Source: Leptospira idonii
GTDB lineage: Bacteria; Spirochaetota; Leptospiria; Leptospirales; Leptospiraceae
Assembly (NCBI RefSeq): GCF_004770995.1
Contig: NZ_RQHW01000013.1
Coordinates: 1 to 64,000 of the forward strand
DNA length: 64,000 nucleotides
Direction of reading: 5' to 3'
Both the position numbers and the translations under genes were made by a program. A model generated the notes under the pieces. That model did no database searches and had not been told where the DNA came from. It worked only from the letters and a program-made list of their open reading frames with translations. Within the stretch, counting starts at the first letter, position 1. Each line of letters begins with the position of its first letter. Shown piece after piece: positions 9,834-20,758 of the stretch.

Positions 9834-11984
9834 ATGATCCACACCTTGTCCCAAAAACAAAGACTAACCATAGTAATATCTTCATTGCTGGTTTGTTCTG
9901 GACTTTACCCGCAAAGTAAAACCAAAACACCCAAAAAAGATACAAATCCTCCTCAGCAAAATCAAGTTGAGGTAAAGGAAGAAACACCGCCGCCTCCTAC
10001 CGAAGAAGGACAGGTTTCGGAAAAACCTCCCGCTCAGGAAGAGGTCGATCGATTCCAAGACATCGATAATAAAAATGGAATCGTAGTCACAGGTTCTCGC
10101 GGAGAAAGAAGACTGAAAGATTCGGCAGTACCTACGGAAGTGATTTCCAGGAAAAGGATCGAACAAACGGGAGCGAGAAACCTAGGAGAAGTTTTGGAAA
10201 CTCAACTGGGAGTTAACGTGACTCCTTCTCCTACCTTTTCCGGTTCCCAAGTACAGATGTTAGGTCTTGATTCCAAATACGTATTGTTTCTCGTGGACGG
10301 ACAAAGGATCGCAGGAAGAACAAATAATACTGTCGACCTAACAAGATTTAAAGTACAAAACATAGAAAGAATCGAAATCGTAAAAGGTTCTTCTTCCGCA
10401 CTCTACGGAGCCGATGCCATCGGAGGTGTGATCAACATCATCACAAGACAGGCCGAAAAACCGGAACATTATCAATTCAGAGCTACCTACGGAAACGGAA
10501 AACAAAGCAACTTCGGGACACAAGGTGAAAAAAACATGATCGCAGATGTGGGTTTTAGAAACTCCTTCGTTGCGGCAAACTTCACGGGAGGTTTCAACCA
10601 ATCCGGCGGATACGATTTGGATCCCAAAACCCCGAGCACTACCGGGAACGCATTTCAAGATGCAAGTATCGGTGGAAATATGAACTTCAATCCGGATGGT
10701 CAGTTCCGAGTAAAAACAGGATTCAACTACCTAAACAGACACCAACAAGGTGTAGACTCAAGAACGACCGGAGGAACCTTCGACCGTTCAAATGCAACGA
10801 ACGATTTTCTAGCGTTAGGTGCTTTGGAATATTCTTACGGAAAAAAGAATTTAATCTCTTTTCGAGGAAACTTTTCCCGTTGGGAAAACAAATACAAATT
10901 GGACCAAAGAGGTTCCGACGAATTGGATACGAAGGAACTTACGAACGAAGTATCCTCCCAAGGAACTTTGCAGTTGGATCACGAAATCAACGACAGACAT
11001 ATGGTTACCGCAGGATTAGAAACCTTCTCGGAAGAACTGGAATCGGATCGTCTTCGCCAAAGATTCGCTTTTCGAACCAGAAAGGCAGCCTTCTTACAAG
11101 ACGAATGGTTGGTAACTAAGACAGGTGTTATATGGAGAATCGTTCCGGGAGTTCGCCACGATTTGGATTCCCAATTCGGAGGACAAACCACTCCCAAAAT
11201 CGCAACTAAAGTAGACATTACTTCCAATTTGGCTGTGAGAGCCAGTTACGGTTTGGGTTTTAGACCTCCTTCTTTTAGAGAACTTTATCTGAGATTCGAA
11301 AACCCAGGTGTCGGTTATGTGGTGGATGGAAACGATCAACTCAAACCTGAAAAATCCAGAACTGCAAATGCGGATGTAGAATATTCCCCTTTTAAAAACT
11401 GGTCTATGTCTTTCAGCGTTTTTAGAAACGATATCACCAATTTAATCCAATACAATTATGCGAATCGAGGAGCTTCCGAATTCGCAAGTTTCCAGTTAAT
11501 GAACATTCAACGAGCCTATACCAGAGGTGTGGAATTGGGAACCAGAGTTCGTTTTCTCAAATACTTCGCTTTGGAATTAGGTTACAATCATACAGATACA
11601 AAAGACCTGACTACCGACAGACCTTTGGAAGGAAGAGCTTTGCATCAAGGAAACTTCAATTTCTTCGTCAATGCTCCCGGAGGATGGGAGTTTGCAATGA
11701 GAGGAAAACGATTGGATCGAAGACCTTTTTATTCCAACACGAGTGATTTTTCCGGTTCCAGCACGGCATTGATCGATCAAGCGAACGATCCCTTCTATAA
11801 TCAGAACAATAAAGTGATCTATGGAAAGGCGTTCACACTTCTCAACTTCCGTTTGGAAAAAAAATTCTTCGAAGGAAGGATGTCCGCTTTTTTAGGTGTG
11901 GACAACGCACTCAATCAATACGAGCTTACCTACAATCCAATCAGGCCAAGGTTCTATTATGGGGGAATCCAAGCACAGTTTTAA
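9834..11984 (+). CDS. hmuR: TonB-dependent outer-membrane receptor, HmuR-like
   Basis: Encodes 716 residues: an N-terminal signal peptide, then an unusual Pro/Glu/Lys-rich linker (about residues 30-75), then a TonB-box-like G-I-V-V-T-G. The plug domain (about 85-200) has [10 protein letters not shown] and the [20 protein letters not shown] motif. The rest is a 22-strand-type barrel ending in an aromatic residue (Q-A-Q-F). Placement after hmuY indicates haem as the likely substrate. Energy would come from TonB-ExbBD encoded elsewhere. The 3' end overlaps the start of the next gene by 26 bases. Confidence 0.9.
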   Translation: MIHTLSQKQRLTIVISSLLVCSGLYPQSKTKTPKKDTNPPQQNQVEVKEETPPPPTEEGQVSEKPPAQEEVDRFQDIDNKNGIVVTGSRGERRLKDSAVPTEVISRKRIEQTGARNLGEVLETQLGVNVTPSPTFSGSQVQMLGLDSKYVLFLVDGQRIAGRTNNTVDLTRFKVQNIERIEIVKGSSSALYGADAIGGVINIITRQAEKPEHYQFRATYGNGKQSNFGTQGEKNMIADVGFRNSFVAANFTGGFNQSGGYDLDPKTPSTTGNAFQDASIGGNMNFNPDGQFRVKTGFNYLNRHQQGVDSRTTGGTFDRSNATNDFLALGALEYSYGKKNLISFRGNFSRWENKYKLDQRGSDELDTKELTNEVSSQGTLQLDHEINDRHMVTAGLETFSEELESDRLRQRFAFRTRKAAFLQDEWLVTKTGVIWRIVPGVRHDLDSQFGGQTTPKIATKVDITSNLAVRASYGLGFRPPSFRELYLRFENPGVGYVVDGNDQLKPEKSRTANADVEYSPFKNWSMSFSVFRNDITNLIQYNYANRGASEFASFQLMNIQRAYTRGVELGTRVRFLKYFALELGYNHTDTKDLTTDRPLEGRALHQGNFNFFVNAPGGWEFAMRGKRLDRRPFYSNTSDFSGSSTALIDQANDPFYNQNNKVIYGKAFTLLNFRLEKKFFEGRMSAFLGVDNALNQYELTYNPIRPRFYYGGIQAQF

Positions 11985-12603
11985 TGTCTTGCTGCAATAT
12001 CTAGTACTAATACTAGCTATTGCATGTTTCCCTGCGTACTCTTTGTATCCCCAAGAAAATAAACTATCCGCAAAAGAATCGAAAGTATTAAAAGAAACTT
12101 TTCAATACTTGGATGCACTCGAAGCCAAAAAACTAAAGTTAGACAAACAAACTTATTCCCGTTATTCGAATTTTGAAAACATATTCCATTTTTCCTTTTC
12201 AGGAAAAAAAATAACAAAATGGATTCAATCCAGAATCAAAAACTATTCCATGGGCTCCACGGGAGATTTTATCGCCTATTATAACAACGGGGAAGTGGTT
12301 TTAGGAAAACAGTTTTTCCTGCTTTCTAAGTTAGATCGTTGTTTGGTGATCCTTCATGAAGCAAGACATGCGGACGGGAAAGAATACTCTCACGTCACAT
12401 GCCCTGATAATTTCCGTTATTTGAATACTAGAGATTTGAAAATCCATCCTTCCGGGAAAAAGGGATGTGACTCCAAAGAAGACGGAGGATACGGCGTTAC
12501 CGCTTCTTTTATCTTCGAGTTAGGTGCTTACGGTTATTTGTCTCAAGCGGAAACCGCTTACAGATATAATTCAGAAATATCCAGAATTCTGGAAAACGAT
12601 TAA
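11959..12603 (+). CDS. exported zincin-like protein (HExxH) in the haem operon
   Basis: Encodes 214 residues from the ATG at 11959, which gives a clean signal peptide (about 1-30, ending A-Y-S-L-Y-P). The motif L-H-E-A-R-H-A-D-G near residue 132 is an HExxH metallopeptidase signature, and an E-L-G-A-Y segment about 60 residues later could supply a third ligand or Glu. Four Cys residues in the mature part may form disulphides. The start overlaps the receptor gene by 26 bases, so it is probably coupled to haem uptake, perhaps processing haemoproteins. Function is inferred from motif and position. The end overlaps the convergent gene by 4 bases. Confidence 0.7.
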   Translation: MGESKHSFNVLLQYLVLILAIACFPAYSLYPQENKLSAKESKVLKETFQYLDALEAKKLKLDKQTYSRYSNFENIFHFSFSGKKITKWIQSRIKNYSMGSTGDFIAYYNNGEVVLGKQFFLLSKLDRCLVILHEARHADGKEYSHVTCPDNFRYLNTRDLKIHPSGKKGCDSKEDGGYGVTASFIFELGAYGYLSQAETAYRYNSEISRILEND

Positions 12604-13385
12604 AACAAATAGTGATAAGACAATAGGGTTTCTTGATAAACCCTATGTTGCAAAAACTCCAATCTCAATTCCTGATTGAGAGAAACGGAATATCTCAACT
12701 TTAAATTTGCGGTGAAATCGTTTTCATTCTGCAGCCATTGATAATAATGATACGCATAATAAAATTGAAATTTAAAATCACCGATTCCGTACAAAACGTT
12801 CAAAACAGCTTCCGGGCCTAAACGAAAATTATGTTTGAATTCCGGATGGATATGAGACTTCACTCCCGCCATCAAAGAAATCAAAAGAGGAGAACCTCCT
12901 TTTTCCGATCCCGGTTGAAATGTGTATCCTGCCATCGCTTCCCCATGAATCGGTGTAATGCGGTGATATTCCTTTTTAGGAGAATCGAATATAAAACCTT
13001 CCCAACTGGATAAGGTTCTCATCGTAATCGATTCCGCTCCCAAATCGAATCCGTAACTTTTCGACTTAGAAACTGAATTATACGGATTTAAGGAAAACAT
13101 TCGAATCGCATTCAGTCGAGTGAGTTCTAAACGTCCGCTGTCTTGGTAATAACGAACCGCCGCATTCATCATTTGAGATTCTGAATTAGGAACGAATCCT
13201 GTTTCCCGATTCAAAAGATCACGGGTCTTAGGGCGGAATTGAAATTCTAAAAAATTACCGATGGAGGAAGTGCCGATACTGCCGGAAGCTCTGGATGTTC
13301 CGTGACTTTCATTTCCCGACTGAGAAAACAAAGAAACGGAACCGAATGTGAGTAGAAAACAAACTAAAACAAAACGAGGAAACAC
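12600..13385 (-). CDS. outer-membrane barrel resembling the C-terminal half of DUF4105/Lnb proteins (DUF7840-like)
   Basis: Encodes 261 residues with a signal peptide (about 1-21). The segment F-R-P-K-T-R-D-L-L-N-R-E-T-G-F matches the conserved R-P-x-x-x-D-L-L-D-x-x-x-G-(Y/F) pattern that opens the barrel half of DUF4105 proteins. It is followed by R-L-E-L-T-R-L and alternating strands, ending in an aromatic residue (Y-H-Y-L-F). The usual N-terminal Lnb peptidase-like half is absent. Six bases upstream, on the same strand, is a DUF3015 gene, the common partner of DUF4105 in Gram-negatives. This supports the assignment. The molecular role is unknown. Confidence 0.65.
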   Translation of the reverse strand: MFPRFVLVCFLLTFGSVSLFSQSGNESHGTSRASGSIGTSSIGNFLEFQFRPKTRDLLNRETGFVPNSESQMMNAAVRYYQDSGRLELTRLNAIRMFSLNPYNSVSKSKSYGFDLGAESITMRTLSSWEGFIFDSPKKEYHRITPIHGEAMAGYTFQPGSEKGGSPLLISLMAGVKSHIHPEFKHNFRLGPEAVLNVLYGIGDFKFQFYYAYHYYQWLQNENDFTANLKLRYSVSLNQELRLEFLQHRVYQETLLSYHYLF

Positions 13386-13391
13386 TTTCGC

Positions 13392-13883
13392 TTAGTAGTG
13401 GCAAGCTTCCTTCAATTCAGGATCCAATCCTATTTCTTTCTTCAAAGCGGAGAGGATCAAATTGGAATCTTTTCTAGTAGTTTCGTTTACGATCTTTTCG
13501 AAATTCTTTTTGGAAAGGAGGCCGATCTGTTTGGAATGAGTAGGGCAGCCTAACAAAGATGCGATGGCATCGATTCTTTCTCCCGATCCTGCCGCCATCT
13601 CCGTTTCCAAACCGGTTTGGTTGTAATGAACAAAAATTTCCTGAGCTTTTTCCGCCTTCACGATTCCGTCATTTGTACAATTGGAAGTCCCGGAAGTGAT
13701 TCCGAATGTTTGGCTGGAAAAAGATCCGTTTGTGGTAGCTGCTAGAACCTGAGCGATGTCGTTTTTCCATGCGGGAACCATAGAACCAAGTCCACATCCA
13801 GCCATACCATAATTCCCTGCGGAAAGGGATGCGGAAGAAAACAAAATCAAAGAAGAAACTAAAACGATGAAAAAACGATTCAT
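13392..13883 (-). CDS. DUF3015 family exported protein
   Basis: Encodes 163 residues from the ATG at 13883, preceded by AAGGAAGG at good spacing; a 17-residue longer reading lacks such support. After the signal peptide comes Y-G-M-A-G-C-G-L-G-S and A-A-T-T-N-G-S-F-S-S-Q-T-F-G-I-T-S-G-T-S-N-C, both hallmarks of DUF3015. Family members are small periplasmic or outer-membrane-associated proteins of unknown function, usually next to a DUF4105 gene, as here. Five cysteines in the mature part could form disulphides. Confidence 0.88.
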   Translation of the reverse strand: MNRFFIVLVSSLILFSSASLSAGNYGMAGCGLGSMVPAWKNDIAQVLAATTNGSFSSQTFGITSGTSNCTNDGIVKAEKAQEIFVHYNQTGLETEMAAGSGERIDAIASLLGCPTHSKQIGLLSKKNFEKIVNETTRKDSNLILSALKKEIGLDPELKEACHY

Positions 13884-13884
13884 A

Positions 13885-14109
13885 TCAACCTTCCTTAAAA
13901 AGGTAATCGTTTTCTGGAAGGTATTGAGGAACACCGGAAGCGAGAATTTCCCCTTTCAGAGTTACCACAGCCCAAGTCCTTTCCTGTTCCTCTTTAGAGT
14001 GCATGGAAAATAGAAGGTTGTTGGTGAAAGTTTCCAGCTTTTTGCTTAAATTTTTAGAAGGGACCACGGAAGATTCGGGGCTTAAGTTATGCGGGTCTAG
14101 TGAAAGCAT
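13885..14109 (-). CDS. small hypothetical protein upstream of DUF3015
   Basis: Encodes 74 residues with no signal peptide and a hydrophilic N-terminus. The C-terminal part, around W-A-V-V-T-L-K-G-E-I-L-A-S-G, looks like a folded beta hairpin. It ends one base before the DUF3015 start codon, so the two would be one operon. A weak AAAAGAG lies upstream of its ATG. It could be genuine or an untranslated leader; the tight spacing and plausible composition favour a real gene. No family is recognised. Confidence 0.45.
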   Translation of the reverse strand: MLSLDPHNLSPESSVVPSKNLSKKLETFTNNLLFSMHSKEEQERTWAVVTLKGEILASGVPQYLPENDYLFKEG

Positions 14110-14302
14110 GTGGTAACTCTTTTTTCCAGGATGTTCTAAAAATCGGCAGGGGAACCCGATTGACTAAAGCCTAAAATCATCCGAATTTGAGTCAATCAAG
14201 AGACATAATATTAAAATAGAAAAGAAGGATCTTCAGTCTCACATTTTAGGCTTTCATTGACGGACGGAGCTTGACGAAAAACGCTATCTTCTGAGGAAGA
14301 CC

Positions 14303-15226
14303 TTGTTAACTCCACAGATCAATCTTTTCAAAAAATCCAATCCACTCATCGTGAAAGTCCTTTCTAATCTTAGGCTTACCCCTGAAAGAGGAAAAGGAAA
14401 GCGTCCTTTTGCAGAAGGAGATTCTGCCATTCACAGAATTACACTTTCCGTAGATCATAATGTTTATCCTTACTTGATCGGCCAAAGCGCAGGGGTGATT
14501 CCACCAGGAGAAGATCCGGAAAAACTGGCAAAAGGATCAGCTGATCCTGCTTATACGATCCGATTGTATTCCATCGCTTCTCCTTCTTACAGCTTCGGAA
14601 AAACGAAAGATACAATCGAATTCATCATCAAAAGAGACGATGTGTACGATGAATCCGGCAACCTACTATACAAAGGAGTTTGTTCGAATTACATCTGTGA
14701 TTTGAAGCCTGGGGATTCCGTTACAATGACTGGACCTGCCGGGAAAAAATTTCTTCTTCCTCAGACCGATTACCAAGGAGATATTTTTTTCTGTGCGACT
14801 GGAACGGGAATCGCTCCTTATCTGGGAATGATAGAAGAACTTCTGGAACACAAACTCATCCAATACCAAGGAAATGTTTATGTAATCTACGGGGCGCCTT
14901 ATTCGGATGAAATCGTTCTTCGAGACTATTTCGAATCGATTGCAAAAAAACATCCGAATTTTAAATTCATTACTGCTGTTAGCCGAGAAGAAAAAAACTC
15001 TTTCGACGGGGGAAAACAATACATCACCCATAGATTGAGAGAACTGGCTCCTCAAGTGAAATCCGCAGTCGAAGGAAACGGAAAATTTTATATCTGCGGA
15101 GGACCCAAAGGTATGGAAAAGGGAGTCATAGAAGAAATGATAGCTGCGTCAAAAAGTACTTTGTCTTACGAAGAATTTAAGAAAGACTTAGAAACCAAAG
15201 ACCAATTGTTTGTGGAGACATATTAA
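14303..15226 (+). CDS. plastid-type ferredoxin-NADP+ reductase (LepFNR-like)
   Basis: Encodes 307 residues from a TTG start with a strong GAGGAAG ribosome binding site. It transfers electrons between NADPH and ferredoxin or flavodoxin using FAD. Visible motifs are R-L-Y-S-I-A-S (FAD binding), the [10 protein letters not shown] segment, T-G-T-G-I-A-P-Y (NADP pyrophosphate), Y-I-C-G-G-P-K-G-M, and a terminal Tyr (V-E-T-Y), which is the plastidic/leptospiral arrangement and not the bacterial fpr type. Leptospira is known to carry this plant-like FNR. The PC4-like gene starts one base after its stop, so they form an operon. Confidence 0.93.
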   Translation: MLTPQINLFKKSNPLIVKVLSNLRLTPERGKGKRPFAEGDSAIHRITLSVDHNVYPYLIGQSAGVIPPGEDPEKLAKGSADPAYTIRLYSIASPSYSFGKTKDTIEFIIKRDDVYDESGNLLYKGVCSNYICDLKPGDSVTMTGPAGKKFLLPQTDYQGDIFFCATGTGIAPYLGMIEELLEHKLIQYQGNVYVIYGAPYSDEIVLRDYFESIAKKHPNFKFITAVSREEKNSFDGGKQYITHRLRELAPQVKSAVEGNGKFYICGGPKGMEKGVIEEMIAASKSTLSYEEFKKDLETKDQLFVETY

Positions 15227-15227
15227 A

Positions 15228-15449
15228 ATGGCAAAAACAGGAATCATCAAAGATATCGATAAAGGCCGCGGAGAAGTGGTTCGAGTGGAAATTTCCGAAT
15301 ACAAAGGACAAACTCTGTTTAACATCCGTATTTGGTACCAAGATGCCAATGGGGAATTCAAACCCACTCAAAAAGGGGTGGCATTGTCCCCTTCGATCGT
15401 AGGAGAATTAAAAGAGGCTTTGGAAGAAGCAGAACGCTGGTTAGCTTAA
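15228..15449 (+). CDS. PC4/YdbC-like single-strand DNA-binding coactivator domain protein
   Basis: Encodes 73 residues from the ATG at 15228. The sequence matches the PC4 (transcriptional coactivator p15) pattern: a strand with [10 protein letters not shown], then I-R-I-W-Y-Q-D, then P-T-Q-K-G-V-A-L-S and a C-terminal helix. PC4 domains dimerise and bind single-stranded DNA, and bacterial members may affect transcription or DNA repair. The gene follows the FNR gene by one base. Its stop overlaps the end of the convergent vWA-STAS gene by four bases. Confidence 0.85.
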   Translation: MAKTGIIKDIDKGRGEVVRVEISEYKGQTLFNIRIWYQDANGEFKPTQKGVALSPSIVGELKEALEEAERWLA

Positions 15450-17098
15450 TCCGCCTCTTCCCCCTGATTCGCATAAATAATTCTCTGTAAATTTTCTCTT
15501 GCCGAGGTCATCGTCTCTGCTACCCGAATGTGGTTGTATAGACGAGTGATCTCGAAGACTTTCTTCACCGAATCCCTGATATTCGAAGCGATAAATTCCC
15601 CGCCTCTTCTTCTCAACCATCCCACGATCTGAATCAATGTTCCTATCGCGGAAGAATCGATATGAGATGTTTCCGAAAAATCGAAAATCACATAACGAAA
15701 CCCTTCTTCCAATTTTCTTTCCACAATGGATTTGATTTCGGGACATTTATAAAGATCGATGTCTCCTGTGGTTTGGTATTCATAGATCCGATCGTGGACT
15801 TGGACTCCTTTCAAATCGATCTTTTCCGGGCCTCTGGAAAAATAAGATGATCCCGCAAATAGATGTTTGGTGAGATCGTTCGACTTTTCTTGGATTTTGG
15901 CATCCATCGCTTGAAGACGGTGCAGTAGAGAACCAAGTGCATTGGGAGAATAGTGTTTGTTGGAATCGATATCCTGCATGAGACCGAAAAGAATCACTCT
16001 TGCGTCTTCCAAATTTCCTTGTTGGACATATTCAGTGATCTTTGCCATTCCTTTTCCGGCATTGGCGACTAACATCTCCACTAGAACATCCGGATCTTGT
16101 TTTCCTTTTGCAGCGGCATGAGAGATAGGAAGTTCCGTACTGACGGATTCCAATTTCATCTGATTCAAAAGATTATAGTATGTGATGTCCGCTTTGAAGA
16201 TAGGTACTTCGATTTTTTTCACAGACTCATCGATTTCGATTTTTAAAACCACATTCCTGATGTCATCGGCACGAATATCCCCTGCTTGGATATTCACTTT
16301 CTGCTGGCCGAAACTTTTCGCATCTCCATGAAATTCGTCTATTTCCTCATTGAATTGAAACGAATAGTCATTTAACAATTGTTTAAACTTTACACCGGGA
16401 GCAAATTCGATCCCCACATCGATTGCCTGCGCATACAATGCGCCTATATCGCCGAACTCTTGGAAAAAAATATCGGAAGCAAGTTCAGGATTGTCTACGA
16501 AGTAAAAATTACCTCCTCCTGCTCTTGCGATTTCCATTAACATTGTTTCGTTGAAATCACTTCCCACACCGATGGTAGTAGTGGAAATTCCTCTAGTTAG
16601 GTGGTCTTTTGCGATTTGGATGAGTGTTTCGGCTTCTTTGATTCCGGAAGTAGGATTTCCATCCGTAAGGAGAATCACTCTTTTGTATGCATTGGGAACG
16701 TTCGCATTTTCGACCGCTTTGAGTGCGGACAACCATCCTCCGCTTAAGTTCGTAGAAGTGCCTACTTGGATGCTTCTCAATCGATCTGTCACAGATAATT
16801 TTTCTGTTAGGTGAGTCACGGCCTGAATCAGCTGCACATCCGCAGAATAAGCGATGATAGCTAAAGAATCGTGGCGAGTGAGCCAGTTCACAAGAGAACA
16901 AGCGGCTTCAACCACTGCTTCGATCTTTTCCCCTTTCATGGACCAACTTTTATCAATGGCCAGACCTATCACTAACGGCTGTCTCTCAGCCAATCCTGGG
17001 TTCGGAGGAGTCCTCAACCGTAACAGTAAATGGTTTTCCTGAGTTTCACCCGTCACTATGTGCGGGTATTCTAATTTCCCTTCCACTTGCATACGCAT
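15446..17098 (-). CDS. vWA domain protein with C-terminal STAS domain
   Basis: Encodes 550 residues with no signal peptide. The N-terminal half is a von Willebrand A domain with a complete MIDAS: Asp49-x-Ser51-x-Ser53, a later L-T-D-G-N-P-T-S, and the expected Thr region. A middle beta-rich part follows. The last ~100 residues form a STAS domain of the anti-sigma-antagonist type, including [14 protein letters not shown], where a Ser could be phosphorylated. This combination suggests a scaffold in a partner-switching signal pathway; no kinase or phosphatase partner is nearby. A second Met two codons in is an alternative start. Confidence 0.85.
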   Translation of the reverse strand: MRMQVEGKLEYPHIVTGETQENHLLLRLRTPPNPGLAERQPLVIGLAIDKSWSMKGEKIEAVVEAACSLVNWLTRHDSLAIIAYSADVQLIQAVTHLTEKLSVTDRLRSIQVGTSTNLSGGWLSALKAVENANVPNAYKRVILLTDGNPTSGIKEAETLIQIAKDHLTRGISTTTIGVGSDFNETMLMEIARAGGGNFYFVDNPELASDIFFQEFGDIGALYAQAIDVGIEFAPGVKFKQLLNDYSFQFNEEIDEFHGDAKSFGQQKVNIQAGDIRADDIRNVVLKIEIDESVKKIEVPIFKADITYYNLLNQMKLESVSTELPISHAAAKGKQDPDVLVEMLVANAGKGMAKITEYVQQGNLEDARVILFGLMQDIDSNKHYSPNALGSLLHRLQAMDAKIQEKSNDLTKHLFAGSSYFSRGPEKIDLKGVQVHDRIYEYQTTGDIDLYKCPEIKSIVERKLEEGFRYVIFDFSETSHIDSSAIGTLIQIVGWLRRRGGEFIASNIRDSVKKVFEITRLYNHIRVAETMTSARENLQRIIYANQGEEAD

Positions 17099-17170
17099 TA
17101 GAAGAATTCCTTATTTTCACTTTCCGCAAGAACAATTTATGATTTCCTGTCATCAGGTGGACAATCCGTC

Positions 17171-17881
17171 ATGTTAGGAAACATTCATGAAATATATTAT
17201 TCTGTATCGGGAGAAGGCATATCGCAAGGAATTCCTACAGTCTTTGTTCGTTTTGCAGGCTGCTCTCTTCGCTGTGGAAAAACGGAAGATCGTAAACTTT
17301 GGTGCGACACTGCTTATGCACTCGGTCCCAATCAAGGCAAATCGATTTCTATCTCTGAAATTTTTAAAGAAATCCAAGCCTTAGATCCTAAGAGTTCTGC
17401 ACAAATTCTTCTGACAGGAGGAGAGCCTCTGGAAGGAAAAAACGGAGAACATACAGATACGATCTGTCGAACGTTGTTCCACGAAAGAAGCGAATCGAAT
17501 CATCCTTATCCTGCACCTAGAATCGAAACGAATGGAAAGGAAACATTGAGTTTGGATGCGGACCGAGTTTTCACGATGGACTATAAACTGCCCGGTTCAG
17601 GGATGGAAGAAAAAATGAACTTAGAGAATTTCGAGATTCTTAAAAAGAGACATAATTCTCTTGACGAAATCAAGTTCGTAGTTCGTGATAGATACGATTT
17701 TCAAAGAAGTTTGGAAATTCTTCACGAGAAAAAACCTAATACAAACATATTGTATTCTCCCGTTCATGACGAATTGGATGCAAAAGAACTTGTGGATTGG
17801 ATCAAAATAGAAAATCCACCTAAGGCACGTTTGTCTTTACAAATTCACAAGGTTCTCTGGGGAAATAAAAAAGGAGTTTGA
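17171..17881 (+). CDS. queE: 7-carboxy-7-deazaguanine synthase, radical SAM
   Basis: Encodes 236 residues. QueE converts 6-carboxytetrahydropterin to 7-carboxy-7-deazaguanine in queuosine/preQ0 synthesis. Visible are the N-terminal [10 protein letters not shown] substrate loop, [14 protein letters not shown] (radical SAM GGEP) and E-T-N-G. The cluster cysteines are Cys31, Cys35 and Cys45, a C-x3-C-x9-C spacing with an insert in place of the common C-x3-C-x2-C. The stop overlaps the ATG of the downstream helicase (TGATG). The other queuosine genes are not in this window; folE, which feeds the same pathway, lies 13 kb away. Confidence 0.88.
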   Translation: MLGNIHEIYYSVSGEGISQGIPTVFVRFAGCSLRCGKTEDRKLWCDTAYALGPNQGKSISISEIFKEIQALDPKSSAQILLTGGEPLEGKNGEHTDTICRTLFHERSESNHPYPAPRIETNGKETLSLDADRVFTMDYKLPGSGMEEKMNLENFEILKKRHNSLDEIKFVVRDRYDFQRSLEILHEKKPNTNILYSPVHDELDAKELVDWIKIENPPKARLSLQIHKVLWGNKKGV

Positions 17882-20724
17882 TGGATCTTCCTACGCAACT
17901 TAGTTTAGATTTCGAATCGATTCAAGAGACGAAACAAACCAATGAGTATGCTTTTTTAATCGACGAACCCGAATTAGGTTTCGCTAAAATCACGAAAGAG
18001 ACAAATACATCCGTAGATTTATTCTTCGCATCGAAAGAAATATTCAGAACGGTGAACAAAACCGATTCGTCTCTCAGATATTTGAAAAAATATCCAGGTT
18101 CTCTCAGAGAATGGGAAGAATATCCCAAAGCGATGGAAATTTCCCTAATCGCTCACCAATTAAAACTCACTCATAATTTCGATAAACTCTCCTCCCTATC
18201 CAATTCCAGAACTAGACTTCTTCCTCATCAGATCGAATCCACTTTCATCGTAGCCAACAGCTTAAAACCACGCTTCGTACTTGCGGATGAAGTCGGTTTG
18301 GGAAAAACCATCGAAGCCGGTCTTGCCGTGAAGGAATTGATGTTCCGTAGAGGACTCAAACGGGTATTAGTCGTTGCTCCATCTCCTCTTTTGGTGCAAT
18401 GGCAGCAAGAGATGAAAAATAAGTTCAACGAAGACTTCGCCATCATCCGCCGCAGAAACTTCGTAACGAACGGAGAAGATCATTGGAGAAATTTCAATAA
18501 GGTAATCACTTCCATCGATTTCATCAAAAACCCTCGTTATGCGGAAGAAATCCTCAAAGTAAAATGGGACATAGTCGTTTTCGACGAAGCGCACAGACTC
18601 AGAAGAGACTATTCCAAAGTCACACGCAGTTATCTTTTTGCCGAAAAAGTATCCAGAAAAACGGAATGCCTTCTTTTGCTGACTGCAACACCATTTCGCG
18701 GCAAACTGGAAGAACTTTTTTATCTGCTTCACCTCATCGATCCGAACATTCTAGGACCTTATCATAGTTTTGTGAACGATTACATCCTGGGCCAAAAAGG
18801 GGATCTAAAAGAAAAAATCTCCAAAGTTCTTCTACGTAGAAGAAAGGTCGAAGTAGGCGGGTTCACGAAACGTTTCGCAAAAACGGTAAGAATCGATCTT
18901 TCTCCCATTGAACGACAGTTTTATGATGAAACGACGGAATATGTGAGAAGAGAATACAATCTGGCGATGGGAACCAAAAACCGCGCTGTAGGATTCGTAA
19001 TGATCGTTTTCCAAAAACTTCTCGATTCTTCCGTCGTAGCTCTTTTGTCCGCACTTCAAAAAAGAAAGTTCATGTTGGAATCCAAGTTCCACTACATGAA
19101 AGAAAATGAAGTCACCGTAGACGATTGGGATTTGGACGAAACGGAAGGTGTGGAGGACTTCCTCACCGAACTGGATGAATCAGAAATGTCCAATTTCCAA
19201 AGAGTGAAACGAGAGTTATTCACCCTCAATCGATTGGTTCATTTGGGAAAACAAATCAAAGAAGATAAAAAAACGATCAAACTGAGAGAAACACTTTCCC
19301 GACTCAAAAAAGAAGGCCATAAAAAATTCATCATCTTCACTCAGTTCCGAACGACTCAAGATCATCTTCAATCCCTTCTAGAGCCTGAGTTCAAAGTGTC
19401 CCCTTTCCACGGATCTCTAAGTATGGACGACAAAGAAAGAGCCATCCAAAAATTTAAGGAAGACTACGAAGTTCTCATTTGTACGGAGGCGGGAGGAGAA
19501 GGAAGGAATCTTCAGTTCGCCAATATATTGTTCAACTACGATCTTCCTTGGAGTCCTCTGAAAATCGAACAGAGAATCGGAAGGATTCACAGATTCGGCC
19601 AGAAAGACAATGTTTATATTTTTAACTTCGCATCCAAAGACACTGTTGCAGAAAGAATTTTGGAAGTATTGACGAACAAAATCAAATTGTTCGAAGAATC
19701 CATCGGAGCCTCCGATGAACTTCTGGGAACCATCGAAGAAGAACTCGATTTTAACTCTAGTTTTATGAAGTTCATCACCGGAACGAAAACTAAAGAAGAG
19801 TTGGAAACGGAATTCGATCTTCGCATCCAAGTGGCTCAAAAAGGGTTTCAAAAATTAAACGCTCTTGTTACTCCTAAACTTTTGGATTTCAATCTCAAAG
19901 ATTACTACGATCACACTTTGGAAGAAAGAGATTGGAACAACCAACACTTGGAAGAAGTAGTAACTGTCGGTTCCAAGTTCTTCTACGGACAACTTCCCGG
20001 AACTTTGGAATTAAAATCCAAAGGAAGATACGACTACACTCATCCTGACGGAAAAACGAAAATTGCTACCTTTGATTCCGATCATGCTTTAACCAACGAT
20101 TCCGTTGAATTTTTGGCCTTCGGACATCCTTATGTGGAGAAAGTCACAGAACTTCTTACTTCATCTAACATTGGTCATAAGAAAAAATACGTATATTCCG
20201 ACAGCCTGAAGAACAAGGTTTTGTTCGTATATCTTGTGGAATATAAATTCTCTCTCAAACGCACGGAACTGTTTTTTGCGGAATACAATCTCAAAACCAA
20301 AAATCTCAAGATCGTAAAAGAAAAAGGGAAAGAATGGGAAGACGCAAAAACCTATGTGCCTGAAACGGAAATCTCACTTTCCCGATTGGAAGAAGCGTTT
20401 ATAGAAAGTTATCCGATGATAGAGCAGGAATTGGAAGCGAGAAAAGAAACTCTCAGAAAAGAGACTCTTTCGATCTTCCAAAAAGAGGAATACAAAGTGG
20501 AATTGTCTCATCAAAAAATGATCCGCCAGTTGGAGGAAAAACTGATGAGACAAGAAGCCGCTTATAAATGGGACGCCAGACCGGAGAAAAAAGCGGTTCT
20601 TCACAAAACGATGAAGGAAATTCAAAGAGCCAAAGAAGAATTCGAGATCGAAATTAGAAAAATTAAAAACGGGGCGAAAATCTTCCATAAGCTGGAACTC
20701 TTTCAAACCTATATCGCTCTTTAA
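17881..20724 (+). CDS. SNF2/RapA-like ATP-dependent helicase
   Basis: Encodes 947 residues from the ATG at 17881 after AAGGAG; a TTG one codon earlier is possible. Motif I is D-E-V-G-L-G-K-T near residue 135, motif II is D-E-A-H near 232, motif III is L-L-T-A-T-P, and the helicase C-terminal domain has [11 protein letters not shown] and [11 protein letters not shown]. This arrangement is that of RapA/HepA-type Swi2/Snf2 translocases. The C-terminal 300 residues are charged, coiled-coil-like and unassigned. It is coupled to queE. It could recycle RNA polymerase or act in DNA protection; RapA-specific Tudor-like domains are not evident. Confidence 0.85.
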   Translation: MDLPTQLSLDFESIQETKQTNEYAFLIDEPELGFAKITKETNTSVDLFFASKEIFRTVNKTDSSLRYLKKYPGSLREWEEYPKAMEISLIAHQLKLTHNFDKLSSLSNSRTRLLPHQIESTFIVANSLKPRFVLADEVGLGKTIEAGLAVKELMFRRGLKRVLVVAPSPLLVQWQQEMKNKFNEDFAIIRRRNFVTNGEDHWRNFNKVITSIDFIKNPRYAEEILKVKWDIVVFDEAHRLRRDYSKVTRSYLFAEKVSRKTECLLLLTATPFRGKLEELFYLLHLIDPNILGPYHSFVNDYILGQKGDLKEKISKVLLRRRKVEVGGFTKRFAKTVRIDLSPIERQFYDETTEYVRREYNLAMGTKNRAVGFVMIVFQKLLDSSVVALLSALQKRKFMLESKFHYMKENEVTVDDWDLDETEGVEDFLTELDESEMSNFQRVKRELFTLNRLVHLGKQIKEDKKTIKLRETLSRLKKEGHKKFIIFTQFRTTQDHLQSLLEPEFKVSPFHGSLSMDDKERAIQKFKEDYEVLICTEAGGEGRNLQFANILFNYDLPWSPLKIEQRIGRIHRFGQKDNVYIFNFASKDTVAERILEVLTNKIKLFEESIGASDELLGTIEEELDFNSSFMKFITGTKTKEELETEFDLRIQVAQKGFQKLNALVTPKLLDFNLKDYYDHTLEERDWNNQHLEEVVTVGSKFFYGQLPGTLELKSKGRYDYTHPDGKTKIATFDSDHALTNDSVEFLAFGHPYVEKVTELLTSSNIGHKKKYVYSDSLKNKVLFVYLVEYKFSLKRTELFFAEYNLKTKNLKIVKEKGKEWEDAKTYVPETEISLSRLEEAFIESYPMIEQELEARKETLRKETLSIFQKEEYKVELSHQKMIRQLEEKLMRQEAAYKWDARPEKKAVLHKTMKEIQRAKEEFEIEIRKIKNGAKIFHKLELFQTYIAL

Positions 20725-20758
20725 TTTTCATTTACATCGAATCTGAAAAGATTCTAAT

